From contig CAIOGO010000014.1 in the NCBI GenBank assembly GCA_903857865.1, positions 124,001 to 188,000 of the forward strand: 64,000 nucleotides of DNA, read 5' to 3'. A program made the position numbers and the translations under genes. Source of the stretch: an uncultured bacterium (GTDB lineage: Bacteria > Bipolaricaulota > Bipolaricaulia > UBA7950 > UBA9294). Positions 8,750-18,053 of the stretch are shown here, one piece after another (positions within the stretch are counted from its first letter, which is position 1; each line of letters opens with the position of its first letter). The notes under the pieces were generated by a model that saw only the letters and a list, made by a program, of their open reading frames with translations, was not told the origin of the DNA and did not search any database.

Positions 8750-9802
8750 CTACGCTCGACTCCGTCCCCACGCGACGCGCCAGGGGAAGAAGAGCCACTC
8801 CAGAATGCGAGACCGGGCAGGTGGAAAGATTTCCTCGTAGTTCGCTTGCAGCTTCGCCGCGATCGCGCGCGCGTTGTCGCCCGGATTCACGAGGTCCGCA
8901 AGCCGCTGCGGCTCGGCGAATCGGACCCGAATTCTCGGGAGCCCGCCGACGTCACGACGGCGTCCGCCGCTTCGCCGGAGCCCCGAGTAGACGTGACCGC
9001 TCGAACTGCCTTCCTCCCGCATCGGCACGAGGAAGACCTCCGGAACCGTGGGATCGCGGGCCAGTTCGCCCGCAAGATGACCGATGCCCGGGTACCACGC
9101 CTTGTCCTTGCGGCCTCCACCGCTCGGGAAGATGACGACGCACCCCCCACCGGACACATGCTGCGCGCCCTTCCCTAGGATCTGGCGATTCGTCGGTTTT
9201 GCGTCCGCGCGCTCTCGCCCCTTCTCCAAGACCTGCGTCAACCAGTGGGCAATGACGCGGCGATTGCCGCCACGGCGCCACTCCACCCAGCTGCGCCGCG
9301 AAGGGATCTCGAGCGGCAGCATGTACGCGCGCAAGCTCGGGATGAGGTGCCCAACATAGCTCAGCATGAAGAGGCGGACGTCTGGGCGCCGAACGGCGGC
9401 CCCGACGAAGAACGGCGTGAGCATCGTCGGATGGTTGCCGTACACGATGACGGGCGACGCCGCGAGGGCTTCGCGCGTCGCCTCCGACATGACGAAGTCG
9501 CAGTCAAGACCGAGTCGCTCAACGCCGGCTGCGCACGCGATGGACAGGCCGTCCTCACGGATCCGCCGATCCATTTCCCCGGCAAGCTCGATGATCTCGG
9601 TCACCGGGTACATCCGGTCGGCCAGCGCGAGAAGCGGGCGAATACCCCGCGTGCGCCATCGCACGTCGGCGTAGGCCGCCTGAAGCCCACCTTCCCTACC
9701 TTCCGCATAGGCACGGCGCACGCGACGGAATGCCTGTCGCGAGGAGATTCGCCAGCGTCGACTGTCGGCGTCAGCCCGACGTCGGCCATCGGCCTTCTGC
9801 AT
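8750..9802 (-). CDS. Lysophospholipid acyltransferase-like protein (PlsC-type)
   Basis: A 350-aa protein resembling 1-acylglycerol-phosphate acyltransferases. Block I reads GNHPTMLTPFF near residue 125; the usual catalytic pattern is NHx4D, and here no Asp falls at the expected place, so the motif is divergent. Block III-like VIFPSGGGRKD near residue 230 carries the substrate-binding region. There are no clear transmembrane helices. The start at 9802 sits behind GAGGAGGGGAGG; an upstream ATG pair at about 9832 is less favourable. It probably makes or remodels membrane lipid, but the altered catalytic box leaves activity uncertain. Confidence 0.62.
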   Translation of the reverse strand: MQKADGRRRADADSRRWRISSRQAFRRVRRAYAEGREGGLQAAYADVRWRTRGIRPLLALADRMYPVTEIIELAGEMDRRIREDGLSIACAAGVERLGLDCDFVMSEATREALAASPVIVYGNHPTMLTPFFVGAAVRRPDVRLFMLSYVGHLIPSLRAYMLPLEIPSRRSWVEWRRGGNRRVIAHWLTQVLEKGRERADAKPTNRQILGKGAQHVSGGGCVVIFPSGGGRKDKAWYPGIGHLAGELARDPTVPEVFLVPMREEGSSSGHVYSGLRRSGGRRRDVGGLPRIRVRFAEPQRLADLVNPGDNARAIAAKLQANYEEIFPPARSRILEWLFFPWRVAWGRSRA

Positions 9803-10022
9803 CGCGTCCTCCCCTCCTCGCACCCGGCCCATCATCGCCTCCCAGGAGCCCGTTCCGCAAGGTCCGAGCCGGCCAGCCGCCAAGCCCCGATCGGCCGGCG
9901 GAACCGATTGCGGTTCTTGCAGTTCCGCTCCCTGAGGGGTCCTCGTGGGCAGAACTCGAGAGCGGCATCTCGGAGCAGCCGGCCCCAGCGCGGTCCCCGA
10001 GGCCCGACAGCCGCAGCGCATG

Positions 10023-10895
10023 CTAGAATCCGTACGTGCCCGGGGCGAAGCTCCCGAGGTTCGCGGAATCGAAGACGCTCTCCGCCAGGCCGCCGGCGGG
10101 CCGCCGCATTCCGGACAGGGTGATCGTCGAAACATCCCCGGTCTGTAGATCGCGCCCGACCATGACCTCGGGAATCCGCCGCTCCTCAAACGTGCCGAGG
10201 CTTGCCACCAGGATCTCCTTCGTCTCTACGCCCGAGGCGTCGTACCCCTCGAGTCTCAAGAAGAGATTCTCCGCCTTGTCGACCCAGAGCACCACCCGCG
10301 CGTACTCGACGTCAACGCCGGCCCTTGGGGTTAGTTCGAGGACCCACACAGGGCGCTCCTCGCTTCCGAGGGTGAGCGTCTCCTCGCGCAGGATCGTGGC
10401 GGAGTAATCGTCCCGCATGTCGCTGGCGCCGGCGATGTCCGCATACGTGAGTGTGCTCCCGGCGAAGTTGCCTGACTGGTCCTCGTCCGAAACGAGTTCC
10501 TTCGTCAGACCGAACGACGAGATGTAGAGCCACATCCGGCTCTTCTCGCTCTTCGCCTCGGGCGTTGAGAGCAGAAAGATCATCCCCTCGTCGTCGCCGC
10601 CGACGAAGTACATGAGCGCGTGGCTCGTCTCGTCGGCGTCCGCGGGACGGTTCGGATCGACCACGGTCTCCGCCGCGACGGCGAGGTTGTAGTCGGTCGT
10701 GATGCCCGACGCGTATTGGTTGACGACGGCGATCGAGAGCAGGATCCCTTCTCCGCTGTCGGCGCCTCCGATGCTGAACGTGTCCTGCATGCGGTTGAGG
10801 ACGTCGTCTCCGGTGACGGCGAACGCCGCCGTCGCGGCACAGACGACGATCGCGATCGCTGCGGCCGCCTTGAGGGTATGGCGAATGCTATTCAT
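10023..10895 (-). CDS. Outer membrane lipoprotein-sorting-like protein (LolA fold)
   Basis: A 290-aa exported protein with a signal peptide at residues 1-26 (AAAAIAIVVCAATAAFA). The mature region follows the LolA/LolB-like 'outer membrane lipoprotein-sorting protein' pattern: an initial helix (GDDVLNRMQD), a run of beta strands with MWLYIS near 125, an ADIAG block near 150, and a C-terminal strand pair. Genes of this family are very often placed next to RND/MMPL transporters, as here: it begins 11 bases after the RND gene. It probably works with the transporter in moving a lipid or lipoprotein across the envelope. The ribosome binding site is AAGGAG. Confidence 0.82.
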   Translation of the reverse strand: MNSIRHTLKAAAAIAIVVCAATAAFAVTGDDVLNRMQDTFSIGGADSGEGILLSIAVVNQYASGITTDYNLAVAAETVVDPNRPADADETSHALMYFVGGDDEGMIFLLSTPEAKSEKSRMWLYISSFGLTKELVSDEDQSGNFAGSTLTYADIAGASDMRDDYSATILREETLTLGSEERPVWVLELTPRAGVDVEYARVVLWVDKAENLFLRLEGYDASGVETKEILVASLGTFEERRIPEVMVGRDLQTGDVSTITLSGMRRPAGGLAESVFDSANLGSFAPGTYGF

Positions 10896-10905
10896 GCACG
10901 TCTCC

Positions 10906-13236
10906 TTATGTCTTCTTGGTTCTTGATTCCCAGAAACGACGCAGTCGGCTCCACGGGGGGGTCGTCACGAACCGCGGCCGCAGCGTCACGAGGACGGCGG
11001 GGGCAATCGTCAGCGCGGCCGTGCCGCTTGCCGCCATGGCGAGGCCGAGCAGTCCTCCGAGGCTGCGGAAGGCCATGAACTTCGAAACGCAGAGGACGAG
11101 GAACCCCGCCCCGACGGCTGCGGCGTTGAAGAGGATCGCGCGCCCAGCCGAACGGGCCGTCCGCTCCGCCGACCGGCGGCAGTCGCCGTCGGCGCGCATC
11201 TCGGTTCGGTAGCGGGAGACGAAGTGGATGGCGTAGTCGATGCCCGTTCCCATCGTGATGCTCGCGATCGCCGCCGAGGCGATGTTAAGGGTGGTCCCCG
11301 ACACGGCCATGACGGCGAAAATGGCCAGCAGCGTGAAGGCGAGTGGGATCAGACAGATCAGTCCGGCGACGAGCGACCCCATGATGACGGCGACGATCAG
11401 GTAGACGACGATCGCCGACGAGTAGATGTTCGAGATCAGGCTTCGAATGAGCTGGCGCCCCATCGAGTCAAAGAATTGCGTCGGTCCAACCATCTCTGCC
11501 TTTGCATCACCGGTGAAGTGCTCGCCGAGGTAGGCACGAATGTCGCGGACGAGCTTCGCCTTCGTCTCGCCGTCGGCGCGCGGGTAGTAGCCGGCGATCT
11601 CCCCGGACGAGAAGTCGGGGAGGGCCACCGTCCCGAAGTCCCCGCCCTGGAACGAGAACAGAGCGAGAAGCTGCGAGACCTGCTTTCGTTCCGACGGGAT
11701 GGCGTAGAACGCGGGGTCGTCGGCGTGGAAGCGGAGGTCGAGCTCGCGCACGAGGTCGGTGATCGACGACGTCTTCCGGACGCCGAGCGTGCGCAAGTAC
11801 GCCTCGAGGTCGAGCATCTCCCGAAGGACCTTCGGATCCTTGAGCCCGTCCCTCTGTCCGGTGTCGATCTCGATCATGAGCTGCTCGCTCCCCGAGAAGT
11901 GCTGGTCGAAGTCGGTCATGCCGAGGATCGCCGGATGCTCTTTGCCGAGGAACGCGGCCATCGACGAGTCCGTCTTCAAGAGTGGGACTGCGACCGCAAG
12001 CCCCGCGATAACAATCGCGATGACGAGGAAGAACCAGCGAGGGCGTCGCGCGACCCCGCCCACCACGGTGCCGAGCGTCCGCGCCAGTCGTCCGTTCGTG
12101 CCGGCCTCCGCGCGGACCCTCAAGCGCAGCTTCGGCGCAGGCAGCACAGCGAGAAGCGCCGGGACCACGAGCAGCGCAAGCACGAGGGCTAGGGCCACGC
12201 CGATGGCGGCGATGATCCCGAACTCCTGGAACAGCGGCATGTAGCAAGTGAGGAGCGACAGGAAGCCGCCGACCGTGGTTAGCCCAGCCATGACGACGGC
12301 GCCGCTAATCGCGGTCGCCGACTCGATTACCGCTTCGCGGCGGGGCTTCCCGAGGGCGATCTCCTCGTCGTATCGGTGCATGATGTGAATTCCGTAGGCG
12401 ATGCCGATTGCGAGCAGCAGCACGGGCAGGATGAAGGTCATTATCGAGACCTTGATCCCGAGGATTCCCAGCGGTCCGAAAAGCCACACGACGGAGAGCC
12501 CGACGACGAGGAGCGGGATCCAGACCCCGCGAACGGTCCGCGACGTCAGGAAGAGAACCCCGCACATCACGGCGAGGATGATCGGGATAAGGACCACGAG
12601 GTCGCGCTGAATCGATTCCGTGAGCGACAGCATCATGTACGGCTCGCCGGAGATCGAGAACCGCTCCGGCGGCGTGCCGACTTCGTTCATGACCTCTCGA
12701 ATCGCTCTGGTGACCTCGAACTCGGAGGCGTCCCGCTCCATCCGGATGAGAATTGCGGCCGCCGACCCATCCTCGGCGATGAGGAGTCCTCGGATCGACT
12801 GCATTCCCAGGATTCGCTCGCGATACGCCGCGATGCCTTCCGGCGTCGCGGGAGCTCGGCCGCCGGGCGCCGCGGGGCGCACATCGAGCGCGGTCTCCGA
12901 ACTCGTGATCACGTCTTGGCCGAGCGGTCCTTGGACCTCCTCGACGCCGGGAATCTCGGCAAGTCGCGTCTCCAGCTGCTCGATCTTCGCAAGGGTCGTC
13001 GCGTTGAAGATGTCGTCAGGTGCGATGACGGCGACCATCAGCAGCGTCTGCGAGCCGTATCGGTCCTCGGCGTTCTTCATCAGGATGTACGCCGGGTCCT
13101 TGGAGTTCATGTAGCTCGCGAAGTCGACGTTCGTCTCGAGCGAGAAGAGGGGGATGGCGAGCGCGATCGTCATCAGCCCAACGGCGCCGATGACCCACCA
13201 GGCGTGGTCGACGATCCAGGTGAAGATGCGTCGCAT
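10906..13236 (-). CDS. RND-superfamily (MMPL-type) transporter
   Basis: A 776-aa membrane protein with two repeats, each one transmembrane helix, a large periplasmic loop, then five helices. The first helix is near residues 10-30 and the helix bundles are near 200-370 and 590-760. The pattern is that of MMPL/HpnN-like exporters (ITMGTGIDYAIHFVSRYR near 690, a charged residue within the helix). Such pumps use proton flux to export lipids or hydrophobic drugs. The start at 13236 overlaps the previous stop by one base (TGATG), so translation is coupled. It belongs to the TetR-led operon. Confidence 0.9.
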   Translation of the reverse strand: MRRIFTWIVDHAWWVIGAVGLMTIALAIPLFSLETNVDFASYMNSKDPAYILMKNAEDRYGSQTLLMVAVIAPDDIFNATTLAKIEQLETRLAEIPGVEEVQGPLGQDVITSSETALDVRPAAPGGRAPATPEGIAAYRERILGMQSIRGLLIAEDGSAAAILIRMERDASEFEVTRAIREVMNEVGTPPERFSISGEPYMMLSLTESIQRDLVVLIPIILAVMCGVLFLTSRTVRGVWIPLLVVGLSVVWLFGPLGILGIKVSIMTFILPVLLLAIGIAYGIHIMHRYDEEIALGKPRREAVIESATAISGAVVMAGLTTVGGFLSLLTCYMPLFQEFGIIAAIGVALALVLALLVVPALLAVLPAPKLRLRVRAEAGTNGRLARTLGTVVGGVARRPRWFFLVIAIVIAGLAVAVPLLKTDSSMAAFLGKEHPAILGMTDFDQHFSGSEQLMIEIDTGQRDGLKDPKVLREMLDLEAYLRTLGVRKTSSITDLVRELDLRFHADDPAFYAIPSERKQVSQLLALFSFQGGDFGTVALPDFSSGEIAGYYPRADGETKAKLVRDIRAYLGEHFTGDAKAEMVGPTQFFDSMGRQLIRSLISNIYSSAIVVYLIVAVIMGSLVAGLICLIPLAFTLLAIFAVMAVSGTTLNIASAAIASITMGTGIDYAIHFVSRYRTEMRADGDCRRSAERTARSAGRAILFNAAAVGAGFLVLCVSKFMAFRSLGGLLGLAMAASGTAALTIAPAVLVTLRPRFVTTPPWSRLRRFWESRTKKT

Positions 13237-13736
13237 CACTGGAGCCACCCCTCCCGGACGTAGGCGGACGCCGTCAGCGCCGCCCATAAGTCGTCGAGCG
13301 GGCCGACGGCGGAAGCAATCCCGGCGAACGCGCGGCCGATCCCTCCGCGGAGGAGCTCGATCGCCTGTGCGACGAGCGGGTTCTCGCGGGGATTGCCCGC
13401 CACGAGGATCCAGATTCGTGTGGCGGTCCCATCATCGATGCCGCGCGGCACGATGAGGATGAGGTCAAACGGCGTCTCCGGGCGAGATCGGCCTCGCAAC
13501 GGGTCACCGAACGGGCCCAGGTCGTCGGCGAGGATCACGGTGACGTCCGCTACGCCGCTCTGGCGGATTCCTCCGGCCAGTCCCATGACACGCATCGTCG
13601 ACGCGAGAGTCTTCGTCCCGTCGACGACGAGCACGCGGTAGGGCGACGCGGACGAGGAGTCGGCGACCGCGGCGAGGCTCCCCCCGACAATGAGGCCGAG
13701 GAAGAGCGCAGCAATGATCGAGCGCTTCATCTTCAT
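13236..13736 (-). CDS. Small secreted protein in the TetR/RND operon, unknown function
   Basis: A 166-aa protein with a signal peptide (hydrophobic residues 6-26). The mature part looks like an alpha/beta domain: YRVLVVDGTKTLASTMRV, VTVILADDLGPFGD, DLILIVPRG, IWILVAG. I do not recognise a named family. Its ATG overlaps the TetR stop (ATGA) and its stop overlaps the RND start, so it is locked into the operon. It may be a periplasmic partner of the RND pump. The start at 13736 has AAAGGAG upstream; a second ATG two codons later is possible. Confidence 0.68.
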   Translation of the reverse strand: MKMKRSIIAALFLGLIVGGSLAAVADSSSASPYRVLVVDGTKTLASTMRVMGLAGGIRQSGVADVTVILADDLGPFGDPLRGRSRPETPFDLILIVPRGIDDGTATRIWILVAGNPRENPLVAQAIELLRGGIGRAFAGIASAVGPLDDLWAALTASAYVREGWLQ

Positions 13737-14323
13737 GCGGGCTCCTTTCGAACGCTCGCCCACATGAACTGAGCGAGCTGTTGGGTTACACGGGCCAGGG
13801 CGTCCTTCGGCAGATCGTCCGCGTACGCCGTGACGTAGAGCGGGATGGTGTCCTGCAGCGCAAGCATCGCACACGCGGCGATCCGGACGTCGAACGCCCT
13901 CATCTCGCCCATCTTCTCTCCGCGTTCGAGTAGGGTGGCGATGCGGTCGATCAGATAGCGCTGGAACTCGAGCATCCTCTCATCGCCGTCGCTCAGCGCG
14001 AGGAGCGAGCGACGGCTCAGAACACGCATCAGATCGGGCTCCTCGCGGAACATATCGATCTGTTTCTTGACGAACCCGGCCAGGATCTCGGGCACCGAGA
14101 GGGCCGAATCGAGGAGGCCGTCGACGAAGTCGAGCATCCCGTCGATGTAGCGGCGGAAGATGGCGATCAGGATCTCCTCTTTGCTTGAGTAGTAGAGGTA
14201 GATCGTTCCCTTGGCGGTTCCCGCCTCCTGCGCGATCTCGGCCACCGTCGTGCTGTGGAAGCCGCGCCGCGCGAAGACAACAAGCGCCGCTTTGCGGATC
14301 TGATCCTTCTTGTTGTCGTCCAT
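13733..14323 (-). CDS. TetR-family transcriptional regulator
   Basis: A 196-aa repressor. The N-terminal DNA-binding domain (residues 5-50) matches TetR: IRKAALVVFARRGFHSTT, then the helix-turn-helix VAEIAQEAGTAKGTIYLYYSS. The C-terminal ligand domain is all-helical. The start at 14323 has GGGAGGG upstream. It is the first gene of the operon with the small secreted protein, the RND pump and the LolA-like protein. A perfect palindrome lies 21 bases upstream, so it probably represses its own operon and is released by a hydrophobic ligand of the pump. Confidence 0.93.
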   Translation of the reverse strand: MDDNKKDQIRKAALVVFARRGFHSTTVAEIAQEAGTAKGTIYLYYSSKEEILIAIFRRYIDGMLDFVDGLLDSALSVPEILAGFVKKQIDMFREEPDLMRVLSRRSLLALSDGDERMLEFQRYLIDRIATLLERGEKMGEMRAFDVRIAACAMLALQDTIPLYVTAYADDLPKDALARVTQQLAQFMWASVRKEPA

Positions 14324-14343
14324 AGGCCCTCCCAGTCCGCTGC

Positions 14344-14361
14344 TGACTGACCAGTCAGTCA
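14344..14361. promoter_or_regulatory. TetR operator palindrome
   Basis: TGACTGACCAGTCAGTCA is a perfect inverted repeat of 8-base arms around a 2-base centre. It lies just upstream of the TetR start, and its form matches operators of many TetR-family repressors. It probably mediates autoregulation of the TetR-RND operon. Confidence 0.85.
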
Positions 14362-14430
14362 TTCTACCTCCATCAACAGCCTTTTCAAGGGACCAAGAGA
14401 GTGCAGACGCAAACCCGGCGGCGAGCCGCT

Positions 14431-15441
14431 CTAGGCTCGGGAGGGGCCCCCCATCCAGCGGGACGCAAGGGAGAGGATGCGAGTTGTCCAATCGGCGGCC
14501 CGCGAGTCCTTGGCCCTCCACGTCGTCGAGAGGGGGAGAACGGGCGTGAACGACGCGCGAGCCCCGAGATCCCAGAGTCCGTCGTCACGCCGGTACGCTT
14601 CCAGTGCGTCGAGGATCGGTCCTGCGGCGGCGTGGGTCGAGAGACTGGCGAGGATCTCGTGTGACCAGACCCAAAGCTCGATGAACCCGCTTGCGGCACC
14701 GCGGGCCGGGGCCGCGGCAGGCGGGGCGTTGAGGTAGCCGAGCCCCTTTGGGTGGTCCCAAAGCCAGCGGAAGAGCGCCGCGCGCACGTCGAGGTCCATC
14801 CGGTCGGCGCGCGACCCGAGGAGCGCGACTGCGTACCGGTTCCCGATTGTGAGGTACGTTCCGCGAACCGAGGCACCGGTGAGATCAAGGTGTGCGGCGA
14901 CCTCGGCGTCCGGGTCGTACGCTCCACTGCGGAACGTGCGCCGCGTGATCTCATGCCACAAGGTCCAGACGGGGTCTAACGCCAGGTGCTCGGAGTCGAT
15001 CAAGGCGAGGGTGGCGGCTGCGAAGAGCGTCACGCCGGTCGCCCAGCGATCGTTCTTCTCCGGGGGATCCGAAGGGATGAGTCGCCCGGTCACGACGCCG
15101 GCGAGGTACGCTGCCACCGCGTCCAGGACGGGGTGTCCCGCGTCGATGCCGATCGCGACGGCGCGCTCGACGGCCCACTCCGTCGTTGGAATGGACTGAC
15201 GCGCCGCAGTGTCGCGCGAGTGGAGTCTGCCCCAGCTGCCGTCGGCACGTTGCTGTTCGCGCAACCGCGCGACGTGGGCGGAGTCGTCAAGCGCCACGTG
15301 GGCCGCGCGAAGACGCTCGTCGCCGGGCTCGACGCACAAGACATCGCGCAGAAGCCGGACCCGCACTGCCGGATCCGGCTTCCCGCGAAGGATCTCGAAG
15401 CCGAGCGCGCGAACATCGTCGCGCGTGAGGCGACTACTCAT
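14431..15441 (-). CDS. Predicted alpha/alpha-toroid protein (prenyltransferase/squalene-oxidase repeat-like)
   Basis: A 336-aa soluble protein rich in helices and Trp. Blocks such as REQQRADGSWGRL (near residue 60) and LEAYRRDDGLWDLG (near 295) have the QxxDGsW flavour of terpenoid-cyclase/prenyltransferase toroid repeats. The catalytic DxDD or zinc residues of those enzymes are not seen, so it may be a non-enzymatic relative. It overlaps the end of the ABC permease gene by 8 bases and is the last gene of that operon, suggesting a link to the transporter. A specific function cannot be assigned. Confidence 0.6.
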   Translation of the reverse strand: MSSRLTRDDVRALGFEILRGKPDPAVRVRLLRDVLCVEPGDERLRAAHVALDDSAHVARLREQQRADGSWGRLHSRDTAARQSIPTTEWAVERAVAIGIDAGHPVLDAVAAYLAGVVTGRLIPSDPPEKNDRWATGVTLFAAATLALIDSEHLALDPVWTLWHEITRRTFRSGAYDPDAEVAAHLDLTGASVRGTYLTIGNRYAVALLGSRADRMDLDVRAALFRWLWDHPKGLGYLNAPPAAAPARGAASGFIELWVWSHEILASLSTHAAAGPILDALEAYRRDDGLWDLGARASFTPVLPLSTTWRAKDSRAADWTTRILSLASRWMGGPSRA

Positions 15442-16699
15442 ACCTCAATGCATCCACGACCGGCATCCGAGCGCCGCGGCGAGCCGGCCACAGACCCGAC
15501 ACGGCCCCAAGAGCGAACGCACCAAAGAGGGTGGCCAGGATCAGAGTGGGGCTCGCAACAAACGGGAAGCTAGCGCCCGCGGGCAGGCCGGCGAAGGTAT
15601 TGATCCCCCAGCACGCGGCCGCCGTGATGCCCAATCCAAGTGCCGTCCCAATCAGACCTCCGAGGAAGCCAATCAGGCCGGACTCGATGAGGAAGATTGC
15701 CAAGACGTGCCGGTTCTTCGCGCCCACGGCCTTCATCACTCCGATGTCCTTCGTCCGTTCGAGGACGGACGTGAACATCGTGTTCATCACCCCGACTCCG
15801 CCAACCAGGAGCGAGATCCCGGCCAGTCCGGCGAGGAAGATGTTGATGTAGCTCATCATTTGGTCGATCACGCTCGTGATGTCGCTCGACGTGATCGCGG
15901 AGACCCTCGATCCCTCTGCCTTGAGGGCGACCTCGGCTCGGTCGGCAACATCGTCGACGTCGTAGCCTGGGAGAATCCGAACGACGGTCACGAGGAAGTC
16001 GTTCCCCTCCGGCCACAACAGGTCCATCGTCGCGTACGGGACGTAGATGGTGTCAGAGCTCGACGAGCTCATGCTGCTTGCGAATCCCTGCTCCGCTTGC
16101 TTCTCGTCCGAGGCGGCAAGAATCCCGATCACCGTCGCCGTAATCTCGTTCGACTTCTCGCCGGCAATGAGGATCGTGTCGCCCAACTTGGCTCCGAGTC
16201 GGTCGGCGAGCTCTCTCCGGAGCACGGCGGCGTCGACATCCGTCCCCGTGATCTGTCGCCCGCCCTCTTCGAACACGAGATCGCCGGTGAACGCCGCGAA
16301 GTCCGTCAGGAGCTCGGGCGATAGTCCCATCACGGGCATGAATCCCTGCTGGACGTTGCCCTCTCCGTTCGTACCCCCTTCAACGAACGCCGTACGCTGG
16401 CGGACGGCGGCGACCGTCTTGACTCCGTCCACACCCTTCAGCGTCTCGAGGTTGAGACCGAACTCCTTCATCCCGCCGCTGTGTTTTCCGCTCATCACGT
16501 CCTGGTCCATGACCATGAATGTGTCGACGCCAAAGACTTTGGCGACTTCCCCGGTCATCAGGCCCTTTAGACTCAGACCGAACGAGATCAGAATCACGAC
16601 AGCCATGATCCCAATCAGGACGCCGAGCACGGCGAGGATGCTCCTCAACTTGCGGTGGAGCACGTTTTGTCCGGCAAGTCGGAAGAACTCCCTAAGCAT
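15434..16699 (-). CDS. MacB/FtsX-type ABC transporter permease
   Basis: A 421-aa permease. A first transmembrane helix (residues 17-42, ILAVLGVLIGIMAVVILISF) is followed by a large periplasmic MacB-PCD-like domain (about 45-275) and three C-terminal helices (about 285-410), the standard FtsX/MacB arrangement. With the adjacent ATPase it forms a mechanotransmission-type ABC system that exports or extracts molecules such as lipoproteins, peptides or drugs. It overlaps the ATPase gene by 8 bases. The periplasmic loop has a Ser-rich insert (SSMSSSSSD). Confidence 0.9.
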   Translation of the reverse strand: MLREFFRLAGQNVLHRKLRSILAVLGVLIGIMAVVILISFGLSLKGLMTGEVAKVFGVDTFMVMDQDVMSGKHSGGMKEFGLNLETLKGVDGVKTVAAVRQRTAFVEGGTNGEGNVQQGFMPVMGLSPELLTDFAAFTGDLVFEEGGRQITGTDVDAAVLRRELADRLGAKLGDTILIAGEKSNEITATVIGILAASDEKQAEQGFASSMSSSSSDTIYVPYATMDLLWPEGNDFLVTVVRILPGYDVDDVADRAEVALKAEGSRVSAITSSDITSVIDQMMSYINIFLAGLAGISLLVGGVGVMNTMFTSVLERTKDIGVMKAVGAKNRHVLAIFLIESGLIGFLGGLIGTALGLGITAAACWGINTFAGLPAGASFPFVASPTLILATLFGAFALGAVSGLWPARRGARMPVVDALRYE

Positions 16700-17378
16700 T
16701 TCGCACCTCCTGGACGACGCGCCCGTCGCGCAGTCGGACGATGCGGTGGGCGATCGCCGCGGCGTCCGGGTCGTGGGTGATGAGGATCATCGTCTTCCCT
16801 TCATCGATGCTCAGCTTCTTGAGAAGCTCGAGGATCGTCGCCCCAGTCTCCGAGTCGAGGTTTCCCGTCGGCTCATCGGCAAGAAGAATCTCCGGATCGT
16901 TCGCCAACGCACGCGCAATTGCCACGCGCTGGCGCTCACCGCCCGAAAGCTCGTTCGGCCGATGCTTCATTCGCTCTCCGAGCCCGACCTTCTCGAGCAG
17001 CGCGCGGGCCCGTTCGGCGCGCGCGCTCTTGCGCACGCCCTGGAAGATCATCGGCAACTCGACGTTCTTCTGCGCCGTCAGCGATTGGATCAGGTTGAAC
17101 GTCTGGAAGACGAAGCCCACTTTCTTCCCGCGCAGGGTCACGAGCTCGTTCTCGGAGAGCTCGTGAAGGTTGTGCCCCTCGAGTGACGCCGTGCCGGCGC
17201 TCGGTGTATCCAATGCGCCAAGAAGGTGCATCAGGGTTGACTTCCCGGACCCCGAGGGCCCCATGATGGCGACGATCTCACCACGATCAATGTTAAGGTC
17301 GAGTCCCCGCACCGCGTGGACCACCGTCTTTCCCAGTTCGTAGTCCTTGACAATTCCTTTCAGATCGAGAAGCGGCAT
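16692..17378 (-). CDS. ABC transporter ATPase, LolD/MacB family
   Basis: A 228-aa ATPase with Walker A GPSGSGKST (residues 40-48), Q-loop VFQTFNLI near 90, signature LSGGERQR near 143, Walker B ILLADEPTGNLD near 163 and H-loop ITHD near 199. The LNL-type sequence after the Q-loop and the TGNLD ending are typical of the LolD/MacB/FtsE group. It energises the permease encoded directly downstream. The start lies 3 bases after the stop of the secreted-protein gene, so all four genes from 17971 to 14431 form one operon. Confidence 0.93.
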   Translation of the reverse strand: MPLLDLKGIVKDYELGKTVVHAVRGLDLNIDRGEIVAIMGPSGSGKSTLMHLLGALDTPSAGTASLEGHNLHELSENELVTLRGKKVGFVFQTFNLIQSLTAQKNVELPMIFQGVRKSARAERARALLEKVGLGERMKHRPNELSGGERQRVAIARALANDPEILLADEPTGNLDSETGATILELLKKLSIDEGKTMILITHDPDAAAIAHRIVRLRDGRVVQEVRNA

Positions 17379-17380
17379 GT

Positions 17381-17971
17381 TTAGCTCCCGCTCACCGTGT
17401 ACTCGACAAGCTCGAGCGAGAACACCTCAACCCACTGGCCACTCCGGAGTTCCTCGACACGGATCAAGGGAGAAATGTAGACCGGGCTCGACAGGGCAAA
17501 CGCCACCGTCGTCCGGGTGTCCGGCTCGTCTGGATCGACGAGCGTTCCCTGGAGACACCACACGCCGGCCACCGTCGCGCCCGTAATGCTGGTGAACGCC
17601 CCTCCGCCCGGGAGCAAGTACTCCTGGCCCTCTTGGAGGCGACTGCGCTGATCCATCAGCGCTTCGAGCGACGTGTAGCTCACGTCGTGGCCGCTCGTGC
17701 TCACGGACGTCATGCCGCCCATGAACCCGAACGACCCCAACTCGTCTTCCGTCCCGGTTTCCTCGGTCACCATGCGCACGGTGTACGTGCCGTCGCCGCG
17801 CGCGGTCACACTCAGCTCGAGCGTCATGGCTTGCGTCATGTCCTCAGTCCGGATGTTGTAGACCATCTTCGTCGTCCCGATCGGGAAGACGCTCAGATCG
17901 GCCTGAGCGAACGCCGCGCCGGCCAGTGCAAACACCGCTACTACGCAAAGCAAACCTGCAATCCTCTTCAT
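17381..17971 (-). CDS. Secreted protein preceding the MacB-type ABC genes, unknown family
   Basis: A 196-aa exported protein with signal peptide residues 1-22 (ending AFAQA). The mature protein is beta-rich with a repeated strand pattern (MTLELSVTARGDGTYTVRMV) and resembles domains found in periplasmic or surface lipid-binding proteins; I cannot name the family. As first gene of the operon with the ABC ATPase and permease, it may be the substrate-binding or adaptor component. The start ATG follows AAGGAGTG. Confidence 0.65.
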   Translation of the reverse strand: MKRIAGLLCVVAVFALAGAAFAQADLSVFPIGTTKMVYNIRTEDMTQAMTLELSVTARGDGTYTVRMVTEETGTEDELGSFGFMGGMTSVSTSGHDVSYTSLEALMDQRSRLQEGQEYLLPGGGAFTSITGATVAGVWCLQGTLVDPDEPDTRTTVAFALSSPVYISPLIRVEELRSGQWVEVFSLELVEYTVSGS

Positions 17972-18053
17972 GTCACTCCTTCTCGTTCGGTACTTCCTCG
18001 TCCTATGCTACGGGACAACCTTGTGCAACCTGTGAAGTCTCTTTCACCCAAGA

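Noticed and set aside
9868-9899. GCCGGCC...GGCCGGC inverted repeat as a terminator after the LolA-like gene
   Set aside because: The arms are only 7 bases with an 18-base loop and no T run on either side, which is common by chance at this GC content.
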